Shown piece after piece: positions 39,965-48,097 of a stretch of DNA of 64,000 bases. The notes under the pieces are model-generated. The model did not search any database. It was not told where the DNA came from and was given only the letters and a program-made list of their open reading frames with translations. A program made the translations under genes and the position numbers. Position 1 is the first letter of the stretch; every line of letters starts with the position of its first letter. Source of the stretch: Pseudonocardia sp. DSM 110487 (GTDB lineage Bacteria; Actinomycetota; Actinomycetes; Mycobacteriales; Pseudonocardiaceae); NCBI RefSeq assembly GCF_019468565.1, contig NZ_CP080522.1, positions 1 to 64,000 of the forward strand, given 5' to 3'.

Positions 39965-40582
39965 ATGGACGTCGAAGAGAAGCAGGTGCTGGCCCAATCG
40001 GTCACCGAGTGGCTGGGCCTGCCACCGCGGCTGCTGCGCCTGCTCAGCGCCGTGCATGAGGCAGGCCACGCGATCGTGGCGCACACCGTCGATCTGAAGG
40101 TCACCGCCGCCGCGGTGGCCAGCTTCGACACGATCGGGCTGGGCGGTGACCACATCAGCATCAGCATCGCTGCTGGTCAGTTCGTGCCCGCACCCGACAT
40201 TCTGGCGATGCGTGCCGCCGGGTTCCAGGCGTCGTTCATGTGGCTCGACGGGCGAGGGATCGACGGCAACAGGGAGCCGTACCTCCAGGCGCTCAACACC
40301 CTCGCGGCCGGCGACCTCAACTGGTGCACCGACTTCTCCCGCACCGTCATGGGCCGGTCACCGATGCAGCAGCACACGGTCCCGGGGGCGTACGCGATCC
40401 TCAGCCGCCGCTGGCGAGCGGTGCTCTCCCTGGCCTATGCGCTGGCCGACCGGGGGGAGATGACCGAAGCACAGCTTCAGCCGTTCCTCTGCTGCGGGCC
40501 GCAGCAGCAGGTGGCTGCCCGGGAGGCGTACCTCGCCTGGCGAGGGGAAACGGCGCATCTGTGGACGGCCGTGGCCGCCTGA
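39965..40582 (+). CDS. HEAGH metallopeptidase-like protein, 205 aa
   Basis: HEAGHAIV at 31-38 is the M41-type zinc motif; a possible third ligand lies in the GDLNWCTD region about residue 118. No ATPase or membrane helix. It resembles 16550-16990 in having a free-standing peptidase domain. Followed by a strong terminator, ending the operon. Confidence 0.65.
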   Translation: MDVEEKQVLAQSVTEWLGLPPRLLRLLSAVHEAGHAIVAHTVDLKVTAAAVASFDTIGLGGDHISISIAAGQFVPAPDILAMRAAGFQASFMWLDGRGIDGNREPYLQALNTLAAGDLNWCTDFSRTVMGRSPMQQHTVPGAYAILSRRWRAVLSLAYALADRGEMTEAQLQPFLCCGPQQQVAAREAYLAWRGETAHLWTAVAA

Positions 40583-40597
40583 CCGGCTCGTGAAACG

Positions 40598-40636
40598 CGA
40601 CGAGGGCCGAGCGGGATTGCCGCTCGGCCCTCGTCG
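40598..40636. terminator. Strong bidirectional terminator
   Basis: CGACGAGGGCCGAGCGG pairs with CCGCTCGGCCCTCGTCG across a 5-nt loop, between convergent operons. Confidence 0.9.
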
Positions 40637-40651
40637 TTCGCCACCCGCCGC

Positions 40652-41266
40652 CTATTGCGGGCTCGGACCCCGCTGGGGGCCCCGCGGGGTGGTGCGGGCG
40701 ATCCGGTTGACGGCGTTGCGATAGCGAGCGTTGCGACGCCAGACTGCGATCATGGCGCGGATTCGGGCGTTGTAGTCGACGTGGTCACGGAGCTTCTCCA
40801 GCCCGAGCGCGTACGCGTCGTCGGGGTGGAGGTAGAGGCTCATCCGCTGCGCGTCTTTTGTGCCGGTCCAGAGTGGCCGAATCTGGCTCAAGGGCACGTC
40901 CCCGCTGCTCTCCTGCTCCTCGGTGGCGCTTGAGCGGGTACTCGTGCTTCCGGACCGAGAGGCGGTGCCCTTCTCTTCGCCCTTCTCTTCGCCCTTCTCC
41001 TCGCTCTTCTCGTCGCGCTGCTTGGCGCCTGCCCTGCCGCTGGTGGTCTTCCCGCTGGTCTTGCCGCTGGTGCTCGAACGGCTGCTCCGGGATGCACGCG
41101 TGCCGGTCTTGCGAGTCGACGACGAGGCCGCGGCCTCCTCCGGGGCGGGCGACTCGGCAGGCGCATCCTCGGCCGCCTGCGCGGGAGCAGCCTCGTCGTC
41201 GGCGGCCTGCTCCGGCGCATCGCTGACTGAGTTGAGGATCGACCGCCGTCGCGTTCGTGGTGCCAT
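40652..41266 (-). CDS. Basic DNA-binding-like partner of ParA2, 204 aa
   Basis: A long low-complexity linker (about 25-120; Ser, Thr, Ala, Lys, Glu, Gly) precedes a C-terminal domain (about 130-195) with a strand-helix-helix pattern RMSLYLHPDDAYALGLEKLR, like a ribbon-helix-helix. Encoded just after a ParA-type ATPase (TGATG overlap), it is probably its centromere-binding partner. Confidence 0.65.
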   Translation of the reverse strand: MAPRTRRRSILNSVSDAPEQAADDEAAPAQAAEDAPAESPAPEEAAASSSTRKTGTRASRSSRSSTSGKTSGKTTSGRAGAKQRDEKSEEKGEEKGEEKGTASRSGSTSTRSSATEEQESSGDVPLSQIRPLWTGTKDAQRMSLYLHPDDAYALGLEKLRDHVDYNARIRAMIAVWRRNARYRNAVNRIARTTPRGPQRGPSPQ

Positions 41267-42036
41267 CAGTTCATTCCTTCCGTGGTGGCGCTGTCGCTCA
41301 GCGGGTCGGTCTTGGACCACTTCATTCCGAGTAGCCCCGCGAACGTCTCGCGGGCCAGCGAGCGGAACTCCCGCTCGGCGGCCCGGGCAGTGGATCGCTT
41401 GCCTCCCGGCATGCGAGTAATCGGTCGGTCTGTGGTCACGGCCTCGGCGTGGACCGACAGGTCACGCAGGATGGTGCGTGCGACATCGACCCCGGCGCCC
41501 GCGAGCTCGGTGAGGTCGCTTAGCGCGATCGGCACGCTCGGCGTCTTCACCAGGTTGCCGACCAATAGGTAGGGGATGCCGGAGGGCTGCACGACCTCAC
41601 GCAGCATCCTCACCACGACGCGCAGGTCCATCACCCGCACTGCGGAGGGCACCAGCAGTGCGTCCACGGCGGGCTCGGCCTGGCTTCGATCGCGCGGCGG
41701 CTTCACCGTGCCGTAGATCAGCAATGACCAGGCGGCCGAAGCCCTCTCTCCGGGGAGATCGACGATGATGACGTCGTACTCGGTCAGTTCGTGCAGCCGC
41801 GCGAGCCTGCCATCGCCTTTGTCCACCCGGACGTCGAATGACATCAGGTCACCGGACCGGGTCACCCAGTCGAAGGCGGAGCGGTTCTCGTCCGCGTCGT
41901 AGAGCAGAACGTGGTAGCCGGCCTCGGCGGCCATTTGGGCCAGAGTGACCGCGCACGTCGTCTTCCCGACGCCACCCTTCGGAGAGCCGACCCCGAGCAC
42001 TCGGGGCCGGCCTCTCGTCCGGCGGGTGCGCGTCAT
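41266..42036 (-). CDS. ParA/MinD-family ATPase, second partition system
   Basis: 256 residues. PKGGVGKTT near residue 20, YDADEN as Walker A' and DVIIVDLPG as Walker B show a small type Ib-like ParA. It has no N-terminal DNA-binding domain, so its partner (40652) is the likely repressor. A TTGACG with adjacent octamers at 42064-42080 lies upstream. Confidence 0.8.
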   Translation of the reverse strand: MTRTRRTRGRPRVLGVGSPKGGVGKTTCAVTLAQMAAEAGYHVLLYDADENRSAFDWVTRSGDLMSFDVRVDKGDGRLARLHELTEYDVIIVDLPGERASAAWSLLIYGTVKPPRDRSQAEPAVDALLVPSAVRVMDLRVVVRMLREVVQPSGIPYLLVGNLVKTPSVPIALSDLTELAGAGVDVARTILRDLSVHAEAVTTDRPITRMPGGKRSTARAAEREFRSLARETFAGLLGMKWSKTDPLSDSATTEGMN

Positions 42037-42197
42037 GCCGGGCAGCGTACATCGCACGCTGTCACGCGAAAACGTCAATCCCCTGAAGAGTGATCACAGC
42101 TAGTCAGGATCGGCACCCGGTGACCAGCGAAGACGGTCGGCGAGCGGCTCGCCAGCAGGTCGTTCGCACGGTCGATGAACCGCCCGAGTTGGCCCGG

Positions 42198-42767
42198 TCA
42201 GGTGTCGTGGGGCAGGCGTTGGAGCTTGCGGGCCTGCTCCATCATCTGACCGATCGCGTCGAGGGACTCGGGGGAGAGTTCCGCCATGGCGGAGGCGAAG
42301 GCCCGGATCTCGGACTCCCTGGCCTGTCGGATCATCCGGCCGATCTCGTGGAGGGTCTCCGGGGACAACTCGGCCACGGCGGTGACGAACGTGCGGACCT
42401 CGGGTCGGTCCATGGCTGCGACGAGGGCCAGGTTCTCCTCGATGTCCGCGGCGACGGCATCGTCGAAGAAGTAGGCGACGGGGATCCGGAAGGCAGCCGC
42501 GATGGCCTTGAGCGGCTCGATCGTGGGCTTCTTGTTGGGATGGATCCGCAGCGCGTTCACGTAGGAGGCGGAGATCGAGTGCCCGGCCGCCTTCGCGAGC
42601 TCGGCGATCTCTTGGTGGGTGTACTCGCGCTCCTCGCCGGGTGGGCAGACGCTCGCGAACAGGTGGTTCAGCTTCTCCTGCAGGGTGCGGTAGACCGGTG
42701 CGCTCGGTTCGCGTGTGTCGCCGCCCGGAACGTCGTCGTCACGGGTTGAGGCCGCCGCCATGGCCAT
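42198..42767 (-). CDS. EspR-like XRE regulator, 189 aa
   Basis: Residues about 27-100 hold an HTH with the EspR-like spacing LNHLFASVCPPG, YTHQEIAELAKAAG and SASYVNALRIHPNKKP. Two near-identical segments beginning ELSPE (about 133-152 and 162-181) form an internal repeat, probably a dimer or ligand helix pair. GATGAG and CTCATC form a palindrome upstream (42809-42829). The related motif TCATCCTCTACTG occurs at 42825 and 63018, suggesting this protein links the two ends. Confidence 0.75.
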   Translation of the reverse strand: MAMAAASTRDDDVPGGDTREPSAPVYRTLQEKLNHLFASVCPPGEEREYTHQEIAELAKAAGHSISASYVNALRIHPNKKPTIEPLKAIAAAFRIPVAYFFDDAVAADIEENLALVAAMDRPEVRTFVTAVAELSPETLHEIGRMIRQARESEIRAFASAMAELSPESLDAIGQMMEQARKLQRLPHDT

Positions 42768-42808
42768 CCGCTCCCTCTCGGTAGCTCGCCGACAGACGCA
42801 GGCGAGTT

Positions 42809-42837
42809 GATGAGGTGATCAAACTCATCCTCTACTG
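42809..42837. promoter_or_regulatory. Operator-like palindrome and shared motif
   Basis: GATGAG/CTCATC inverted repeat (42809-42829) overlaps TCATCCTCTACTG (42825-42837), which recurs at 63018-63030, with its core again at 63700. It sits between divergent genes 42767 and 42906. Confidence 0.55.
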
Positions 42838-42905
42838 TGGCTGAGTCAGGGATCCACTCTAGCAACCCTGGCCACGACAGCGAGTCTTCTCGGTCGGAGG
42901 TACCT

Positions 42906-43907
42906 GTGCTGGCTCCTGGCGAAGGATCCGCAGCCGAGCAGGCCCACTGCGCCCTTCCAGGCTGCTCGATCGGCCTCGCATCCGGAGGGCCAGGGCGCGC
43001 GCAACGCGGGTACTGCAGCGCCGAGCACCGCCGCCACCACCGGATGCAGCTGCGTCGCGCCGCGCGCAGCGAGCCCGCCGGCCCTCAGTCCCACCCGGGC
43101 CCGCCAGTGCCCGACCCGCCAGCGACCAGCCCGCCAGCGCCCGACCCGTGGCCCGAGGCGACGCAGCCGGAGGCGACGCAGCCCGAGGTCGGCCAGCACG
43201 TCCCAGCTCACGATCTGCCGGCAGCACAATCAGCACGGCCTCTGCGCCACCGGCGCGCGGTCTCAGCCGCGGCCGCCGTCGCCGTGCTCGCGATCGCAGG
43301 CACCGCCATGCTGAACCAGCCGCCGCCGGTGGTCACCCTGACGGCCGCGCCAGCCCCCGTGGTGGACGACAACAGCGACTGGCCGGCGCGGGCGCAAGCC
43401 ACCATCGCCTCGCTGAGCCGCCAGCTCGAGATCGTCGCGCAGACCGAACAGGCTTGGGGTGCCTTCGCGGCACGACGCGATGGTGACACCCCGCGGCCGG
43501 CCGCGCTCGAGCTCCTGCTCGGGCGCAAGACGCTGCTGATGCAGCAACGCACGGTCCTGGAGTCGGAGATGGTGACCTGGGGGGCGATCGCCCCGGCCGC
43601 GGCGGACCTCGCCGACTACGACCAGCAGCTCGCCGATCTCGACCAGCAGCTCACAGGCGTAGTCCCGCAGCCGCCCAGTGCGGCCCACGAGGCCTCCCTG
43701 CGGTCGCTGCGTGAGCAGCGAGACGCCGTCGCCACCCGCCGCGACGCCAAGTACGAGGAGCTGGTGCTGCTGCAGAGCGCAGCCCAGGACACGCGCGACA
43801 GGCCACTGCCGGACGCCCGTGACCTCACCCTGCCGCTGGCCACTGAGGTGATCAAGGCCATCAACGACGCGGCACAGCAGGATCGGGCCTGGCGGCTGCC
43901 CTGGTGA
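42906..43907 (+). CDS. Membrane protein with N-terminal zinc finger, 333 aa
   Basis: C-A-L-P-G-C (about 14-19) and Y-C-S-x-E-H-R-R form a Cys/His finger like those of small actinobacterial DNA-binding proteins. A Pro-rich region, one membrane helix (about 122-140) and a long coiled-coil external domain (about 160-330) follow. GGAGGTACC sets GTG 42906; an earlier GTG at 42837 is possible. Envelope role inferred. Confidence 0.65.
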   Translation: MLAPGEGSAAEQAHCALPGCSIGLASGGPGRAQRGYCSAEHRRHHRMQLRRAARSEPAGPQSHPGPPVPDPPATSPPAPDPWPEATQPEATQPEVGQHVPAHDLPAAQSARPLRHRRAVSAAAAVAVLAIAGTAMLNQPPPVVTLTAAPAPVVDDNSDWPARAQATIASLSRQLEIVAQTEQAWGAFAARRDGDTPRPAALELLLGRKTLLMQQRTVLESEMVTWGAIAPAAADLADYDQQLADLDQQLTGVVPQPPSAAHEASLRSLREQRDAVATRRDAKYEELVLLQSAAQDTRDRPLPDARDLTLPLATEVIKAINDAAQQDRAWRLPW

Positions 43908-43922
43908 CCACAACCCCGATTG

Positions 43923-43982
43923 TCTGCGCACCCGCGTTTTCTGCGCACCCGCGTTGCTTGCGCACCCGCGTTGCTTGCGCAC
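43923..43982 (+). repeat. Tandem 17-18 bp repeats
   Basis: Three and a half copies of TGCGCACCCGCGTT plus 3-4 variable bases follow the stop of 42906-43907. Minisatellite-like; no function evident. Confidence 0.65.
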
Positions 43983-44033
43983 GGAAGGTGCGTGGCTGGC
44001 CTCCGGGACACGGTGGACCGTGAGGGAGCCAGG

Positions 44034-44330
44034 TCAGCAGAACTCGCGGCGAACGAACAGCACCCCGCGGTCGACAAACTCGCCCTCGTCGTACCGAGCG
44101 CGCCGGTGCCCCGAGGCGTGGCGCCAGCGCCGCAGCGCCGTCGCGATCATCTCCTCGGGCGTGATTTCGGAGCCGCTCTCGGTGACCACCCGCCGAGCTC
44201 GCATCTGGGCAGCCCAGTCCTCGAAGCTGTTCACGCCGGTGGGCGCCTTGGCCATGAAGTGGCCGGCCGCCCACAGTCCGAGGTGTCCGGCGTCGTTGTC
44301 CGGGCTGTCGAGGTAGTAGTTGGTGCTCAT
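44034..44330 (-). CDS. Hypothetical 98-aa protein, family 1
   Basis: Paralogue of 7578-7874 with the same MSTNYYLD start, GHLG-x-W, N-SF-x-x-W and GVLFVR end. A GAGGAAGCG site precedes the ATG. Last gene of the operon from 44755. Confidence 0.75.
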   Translation of the reverse strand: MSTNYYLDSPDNDAGHLGLWAAGHFMAKAPTGVNSFEDWAAQMRARRVVTESGSEITPEEMIATALRRWRHASGHRRARYDEGEFVDRGVLFVRREFC

Positions 44331-44359
44331 CGGGCGCTTCCTCTTGGTGGCCTGGTGGG

Positions 44360-44539
44360 TCAGTCGTCGTGGTCCCAGCCCGCGATCTCGATCGCCCCGT
44401 CCAGTCTGTCGGCCTCGGCGCGCTCACCATCGGCGTCGAACAGGCGGCACCTGTTGCCGTCCTGCCGATGAACGTGCGAGTAGTCGGACGTCGCCTAGTA
44501 CCCGTCCGCGATCTGGAGGAACTCCTGCGGCGTCAACAT
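44360..44539 (-). pseudogene. 59-codon frame with in-frame TAG
   Basis: ATG 44539 follows the stop of 44543-44755 by 3 nt and opens a well-formed acidic frame, but codon 15 is TAG. The frame continues to TGA at 44360 with excellent GC3. Either a recent amber mutation or readthrough. Confidence 0.5.
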
Positions 44540-44542
44540 GCT

Positions 44543-44755
44543 TCAGCACCATCCGGTCGATGGCTTGCCGACGTGGCCGTCGTTCAAGGTGTCCGAGATG
44601 TGGCGCTCATAGCCGCCGTCCTCGAACTGGATCCAGCAGGCGTCGGGATTCGACCCTGGGATGGGGGCCGAGACGCGACCATTGCGGCCGCCGCGATTCA
44701 CCGGGTCATTGGTACGCAGGCCAACGTTGTGCTCCGGCCGACTCTTCCTAGGCAC
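44543..44755 (-). CDS. Hypothetical protein, 70 aa
   Basis: Short protein with a basic start and an aromatic C-terminal half. GTG 44755 is set by a strong GAGGAGG site. Promoter at 44826-44854. Confidence 0.65.
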   Translation of the reverse strand: MPRKSRPEHNVGLRTNDPVNRGGRNGRVSAPIPGSNPDACWIQFEDGGYERHISDTLNDGHVGKPSTGWC

Positions 44756-44825
44756 AGCGGCCTCCTCAGTGCGAATCAGACGCCCGGCCGCCTGATGCGA
44801 CAAGCCAGGGCAGGAACCCGCAGTC

Positions 44826-44856
44826 AGGCTAGCCTTTTCACGCTAAAACGTCAACG
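44826..44856 (-). promoter_or_regulatory. Octamer-family promoter
   Basis: TTGACG (44849-44854), 17-bp spacer containing GCGTGAAA, TAGCCT (44826-44831). Confidence 0.75.
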
Positions 44857-44893
44857 TGCACGGCGCCCGGACGCGGGACGCCGGGGCATCCAT

Positions 44894-45061
44894 TCATTCG
44901 ACCGCCTCGGCGTAGCGATCGATTGCGCACCAGTGCCCGAGATGGTCATCGTCGTGGCAGCGGCTGATGCAGTCCTGACAGAAGGCGCCTCGGATGCTCA
45001 ACTCACCGGAGACGGCCACCGGCCTGACCTGGCATAGCTTGCAGCGCTGCGATGCGTCCAT
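44894..45061 (-). CDS. Cys-rich zinc protein, 55 aa
   Basis: C-K-L-C (7-10) and C-Q-D-C (28-31) plus a later Cys/His group make a double zinc knuckle. TACCCT lies exactly 7 nt before the ATG and there is no ribosome site, so a leaderless mRNA is likely. Confidence 0.65.
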   Translation of the reverse strand: MDASQRCKLCQVRPVAVSGELSIRGAFCQDCISRCHDDDHLGHWCAIDRYAEAVE

Positions 45062-45185
45062 GGCCGGCAGGGTAGGAGTGGATCCCGACGAGTCCGGGTG
45101 CGGCAGCCGTTGCACAGTGCGGTCGCCACGGGGGCGGCGAGACGATCGGGCGCTTGGGTGGGGGGACGGGGGCGTGCTGTCGAGG

Positions 45186-45339
45186 TCAGCGGATCTCGAC
45201 GGCCTTGATGTCGGTGGCGCCCTCGGCCTCGGGCGGCGCGCAGCCGCTCGGCGCCTGGGCCGGTGAGGGGGATGGACTCGTTGGGGCGGCCGGCGAGGTG
45301 GTAGCCGACGCCATGGCCCTTGATGATCGGCTTGGGCAT
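45186..45339 (-). pseudogene. Small gene with one-base frameshift
   Basis: Starts at ATG 45339 with clean coding sequence for 35 codons; a run of three C near 45234 then shifts the frame. Dropping one C restores about 15 codons of excellent GC3 to TGA at 45186. The intact product would be a 50-aa basic/acidic protein. Confidence 0.55.
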
Positions 45340-45390
45340 TGGACGCCCTCCTGGTGGAGCGGTGTGGGTGGGCCTGCTGTCCTTGAGGCG

Positions 45391-45726
45391 TTAGCGGACA
45401 ACCACCGCGCCGGTTCGAGTAGACACAGAGCCGAGCACAACGGCGGTCTCGCAGTCCTCGCACAAAGCGCCCAGCTCGCGCTGCGCAGCTTCGGCGTCAC
45501 CGAGCGAGCCGTGGTGCTCGCACTCGTAGCCCTCGACGTCGAACGTCGCGCGCACCTCGCCGCACCGGTCACAGACGACGTACCAGCACAGCTCCGGACG
45601 GCGGTAGACGGCGCCGCCGCTGTCACCGCAGGCAGCCACAGCCTCCTCGCGGGTCGGGCAGTGCGGATCCGACGAGGACTCAGGGACGGCGAGCACCCAG
45701 CACGGTTCGCGGAACTGGACGATCAT
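45391..45726 (-). CDS. Zinc-finger protein, 111 aa
   Basis: Cys pairs C-D-R-C (about 52-55) and C-E-D-C (about 91-94) with nearby His suggest two zinc sites. GGAGTGAGGAG leader. Unknown target. Confidence 0.65.
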   Translation of the reverse strand: MIVQFREPCWVLAVPESSSDPHCPTREEAVAACGDSGGAVYRRPELCWYVVCDRCGEVRATFDVEGYECEHHGSLGDAEAAQRELGALCEDCETAVVLGSVSTRTGAVVVR

Positions 45727-45737
45727 CGTGCAACTCC

Positions 45738-46007
45738 TCACTCCGTTAGGGCATCGAGGTCGATCGGAGTCGGATCGGCGGGCCGGTCGGTGTCGTTCGG
45801 CCACGGAAGCAACGGCACGATTGCTTTCGCGCAGTCGATGTGCATCCGTCCGCGCGGCCGCTTCGGTGGCCGGCCGAGCACCGCCATCACCTCACCAGGA
45901 GTGACGTCGAGCCCACACACGCAGCGCCACCGCTTCGCCGCGACGACGGCGGTCAGGTCCGGGTTCACGGCGGCCAGCTCGGCTGCAGCACGGTCACGCG
46001 CGTACAT
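45738..46007 (-). CDS. Hypothetical protein, 89 aa
   Basis: Helical start, then C-V-C-G and a later Cys, a basic loop and an acidic tail. AGGAGACGG site. Function unknown. Confidence 0.65.
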   Translation of the reverse strand: MYARDRAAAELAAVNPDLTAVVAAKRWRCVCGLDVTPGEVMAVLGRPPKRPRGRMHIDCAKAIVPLLPWPNDTDRPADPTPIDLDALTE

Positions 46008-46038
46008 CTCCGTCTCCTGACATTCTGGGTGCTTTCGG

Positions 46039-46272
46039 TCAGGCGGTCGGGTCTTCCACGCGGCCGTCGTGGCGGCCGGCGAGGAAGCCGTCGGCCTCCT
46101 GGTCGTACGTGCGGGCGTTCGCGACGTGCCGCTCGACGATCGTGTCGTCCCAGCCGGCGTCCCTCGCGGCGGCGGCGAGGCGCAGTTGGTGCGCCGACCG
46201 GTCAGCGCTGTCCTGCATACCGGCGGCGCGGGTCGGGAATCGGCGTGGGCGCGGTCCGGGTGGCTGACTCAT
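46039..46272 (-). CDS. Hypothetical protein, 77 aa
   Basis: Basic Pro-rich start followed by an Ala/Arg-rich amphipathic helix. GGGAGGTAAG site. Function unknown. Confidence 0.65.
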   Translation of the reverse strand: MSQPPGPRPRRFPTRAAGMQDSADRSAHQLRLAAAARDAGWDDTIVERHVANARTYDQEADGFLAGRHDGRVEDPTA

Positions 46273-46314
46273 GTCTTACCTCCCTCCATTTGCTGTCATT
46301 CGAGGCGTTAGCGG

Positions 46315-46473
46315 TCACCGACGCGGAAACGCGCCCTTCTGGCGCACCTCGCTCCGGATGCGGTCCTGGAAGTGCTCCTCCGCGCGCTGGTCGGCGTCGG
46401 CATACGGGTCCCACCGGTCCGGCGTCGGGTTCTCGTAGTTGTCGTCTTCCGAGCGGTTCGGGTCGTACGGCAT
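46315..46473 (-). CDS. Acidic/basic peptide, 52 aa
   Basis: Tyr/Asp/Pro-rich first half, Arg/Glu helix second half; CAGGAG site. Function unknown. Confidence 0.6.
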   Translation of the reverse strand: MPYDPNRSEDDNYENPTPDRWDPYADADQRAEEHFQDRIRSEVRQKGAFPRR

Positions 46474-46540
46474 TGCGGGACTCCTGTCGTAGATGGGTGT
46501 TATCGGCTCAGCGCCCGGCGTAGCAGTTTGTTGGGGGATC

Positions 46541-46726
46541 TCAGGACGACGCACGGCGCAGCTCGGACCACGTCCACTCGATCCACTCGCGCGCATCGCG
46601 CCAGGTGCGGGTGACGTGCACGGTGCCGTCTACCGTCGTGGTCCGCCAGGTGCGGCCGATCCGCTCGACGGTGCACCCCTCGATCTCCCACAGGCCGGGG
46701 CGTATGCAGCGCTGCTCCAGCTCCAT
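46541..46726 (-). CDS. Trp/Arg-rich protein, 61 aa
   Basis: Five or more Trp with Arg and Thr in a compact strand-rich fold; possibly nucleic-acid binding. Coupled to 46726-47037 by TGATG. Confidence 0.65.
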   Translation of the reverse strand: MELEQRCIRPGLWEIEGCTVERIGRTWRTTTVDGTVHVTRTWRDAREWIEWTWSELRRASS

Positions 46727-47037
46727 CACGCCTCCCCGACGACGTGCGCGGTGCGGGCCAAGTTGAAGTGCTGGGCGGGCGGCCCGCCGAGGTGGAGGCC
46801 GAGCACGACGGCGATGGCCTCGTACCGGGTGTCGCACCAGCCGCGGCCAGGGCTGGAGAACCAGCGCAACGAGCGGGTGCGGACGGTGGCGAAGCGGGCG
46901 TTCCGGGGGCCGCGGTCGTGGGACACGATGCCCTGATAGACCGATCCGACCCGGGCGCCGTCGACGTGCACGGCGTAGCGCTTGCCCTCGACGGCGCGCG
47001 CCTCCGGGTGCAGTGTGATCGTCGGGGTGGCGGTCAC
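46726..47037 (-). CDS. Hypothetical protein, 103 aa
   Basis: Beta-rich with a central R-T-R-S-L-R-W patch; GTG start overlaps the stop of 47034-47303 (GTGA). Unknown family. Confidence 0.65.
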   Translation of the reverse strand: MTATPTITLHPEARAVEGKRYAVHVDGARVGSVYQGIVSHDRGPRNARFATVRTRSLRWFSSPGRGWCDTRYEAIAVVLGLHLGGPPAQHFNLARTAHVVGEA

Positions 47038-47303
47038 AGCGTTTCCAACCGCTCGATGATCCAGTCAACGAGCGGGCCGGAGTACTCGCGACACGACCAG
47101 CCCCGCGCCCGGCAGGAGTTGTTCCACGCCGCGGCGTACGGGCGCGGGGCGGCACCAGCGCCCGCAGTGAACCTCACGGAGACGCGGCGTCGCCCCTTCG
47201 TGTAGACGACATCCTGCCCGTAGTCGTCTGGGCTGATGGTCCAACCGTGCTCGACGGCGACCGCGTCGAACCGCTCACGGCTGCTCTGTCCACGCTTGCT
47301 CAT
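47034..47303 (-). CDS. Hypothetical protein, 89 aa
   Basis: Basic alpha/beta protein with a C-terminal Cys pair and Trp. Coupled at both ends. Unknown family. Confidence 0.65.
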   Translation of the reverse strand: MSKRGQSSRERFDAVAVEHGWTISPDDYGQDVVYTKGRRRVSVRFTAGAGAAPRPYAAAWNNSCRARGWSCREYSGPLVDWIIERLETL

Positions 47304-47548
47304 CACGCCTCCAGCGCTCGAAGTCCGGCGTCGGTGACGCGGACGTTGATCCGCTCGCAGACTTGCCGCCAGCCCCTGCCGGTGGCGCCCCGGTCCACGC
47401 TCCACCGCAGGTCGTAGGCGACCAATCCGAGCGCCTTCACCCGGGCGAGCACATCGCGCCGCGGAGTGGGCGGCAAGTGGCTATGCCCGGCTCGCAGTGT
47501 GTGAGCCCACCTCACGGCGGTGAGCTGCGCCGGAGTCGGGGTGTTCAC
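47303..47548 (-). CDS. Possible winged-helix-like protein, 81 aa
   Basis: Residues about 10-75 run helix, helix, then basic strands with a R-V-T-D-A-G-L-R-A-L ending like the wing-plus-helix of small winged-helix proteins. GTG start overlaps previous stop. Tentative fold only. Confidence 0.55.
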   Translation of the reverse strand: MNTPTPAQLTAVRWAHTLRAGHSHLPPTPRRDVLARVKALGLVAYDLRWSVDRGATGRGWRQVCERINVRVTDAGLRALEA

Positions 47549-47751
47549 AGGGCGTTCCGCTTCGCGTAGACGAGGACGGTGCGGCCGGACACGCCGGTGT
47601 CGACGGCTTCCTTCTTCCGGCCGCCGAGGTGGCCGCCGCCCATCTCCCACATCCGGGCCTCGACCAGCGACCGCGTGATCGGCGCGCCGGTCTGGCGGCT
47701 CCACACGAGCACGTCGGTGCCGATGATGTCCGCGGCCTCGGTCTTCGTCAT
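47545..47751 (-). CDS. Hypothetical protein, 68 aa
   Basis: Short alpha/beta protein with a Gly-rich loop (GGGHLGG). AGGAGGTAG site. Function unknown. Confidence 0.65.
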   Translation of the reverse strand: MTKTEAADIIGTDVLVWSRQTGAPITRSLVEARMWEMGGGHLGGRKKEAVDTGVSGRTVLVYAKRNAL

Positions 47752-47861
47752 GCTTCTACCTCCTGTCGAGCCACCGAAATCGGCCCACCCGGCGGGACGC
47801 GATCCGGCTGATCCGCCGATAGGGCGTCAGCGACCCGCACCCCGAGCGAGCGCGTCGGTGA

Positions 47862-47936
47862 TCAGCCCTGGACCCGCTCGCCGCCCACTCGGTAGGCGCG
47901 CTCCTCCTCGCGGGGATTGTTTGGGCGTGCTCTCAG
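47862..47936 (-). CDS. Possible 24-aa peptide, CTG start
   Basis: Good GC3 from a CTG overlapping the stop of 47933-48097 (CTGA). Arg/Glu-rich. Weak call. Confidence 0.3.
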   Translation of the reverse strand: MRARPNNPREEERAYRVGGERVQG

Positions 47937-48097
47937 CGGACCGTGATCGCGGCGCCCGCCTCGGTGACGAGCGCCAGTTCCGCCACCGAGGCGCTCACGT
48001 ATTCCTTGACGTCCTGGCGCAGCTCGGCGGCCGAGCGGCCCCCGCCGTCCCACTCGGCCGGATCGACGTCGACCGTGATCGTCATTGCGATCTTCAT
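47933..48097 (-). CDS. Small acidic protein, 54 aa
   Basis: Begins MKI with a T-x-D-V-D-P-A-E-W strand and a helix, similar in layout to the paralogues at 4918 and 13878 but shorter. GGAAGGC site. Confidence 0.6.
   Translation of the reverse strand: MKIAMTITVDVDPAEWDGGGRSAAELRQDVKEYVSASVAELALVTEAGAAITVR

Noticed and set aside
43923..43982. Tandem repeats as origin iterons
   Set aside because: Only about 60 bp, immediately after a stop codon and not near a replication gene; treated as a minisatellite.
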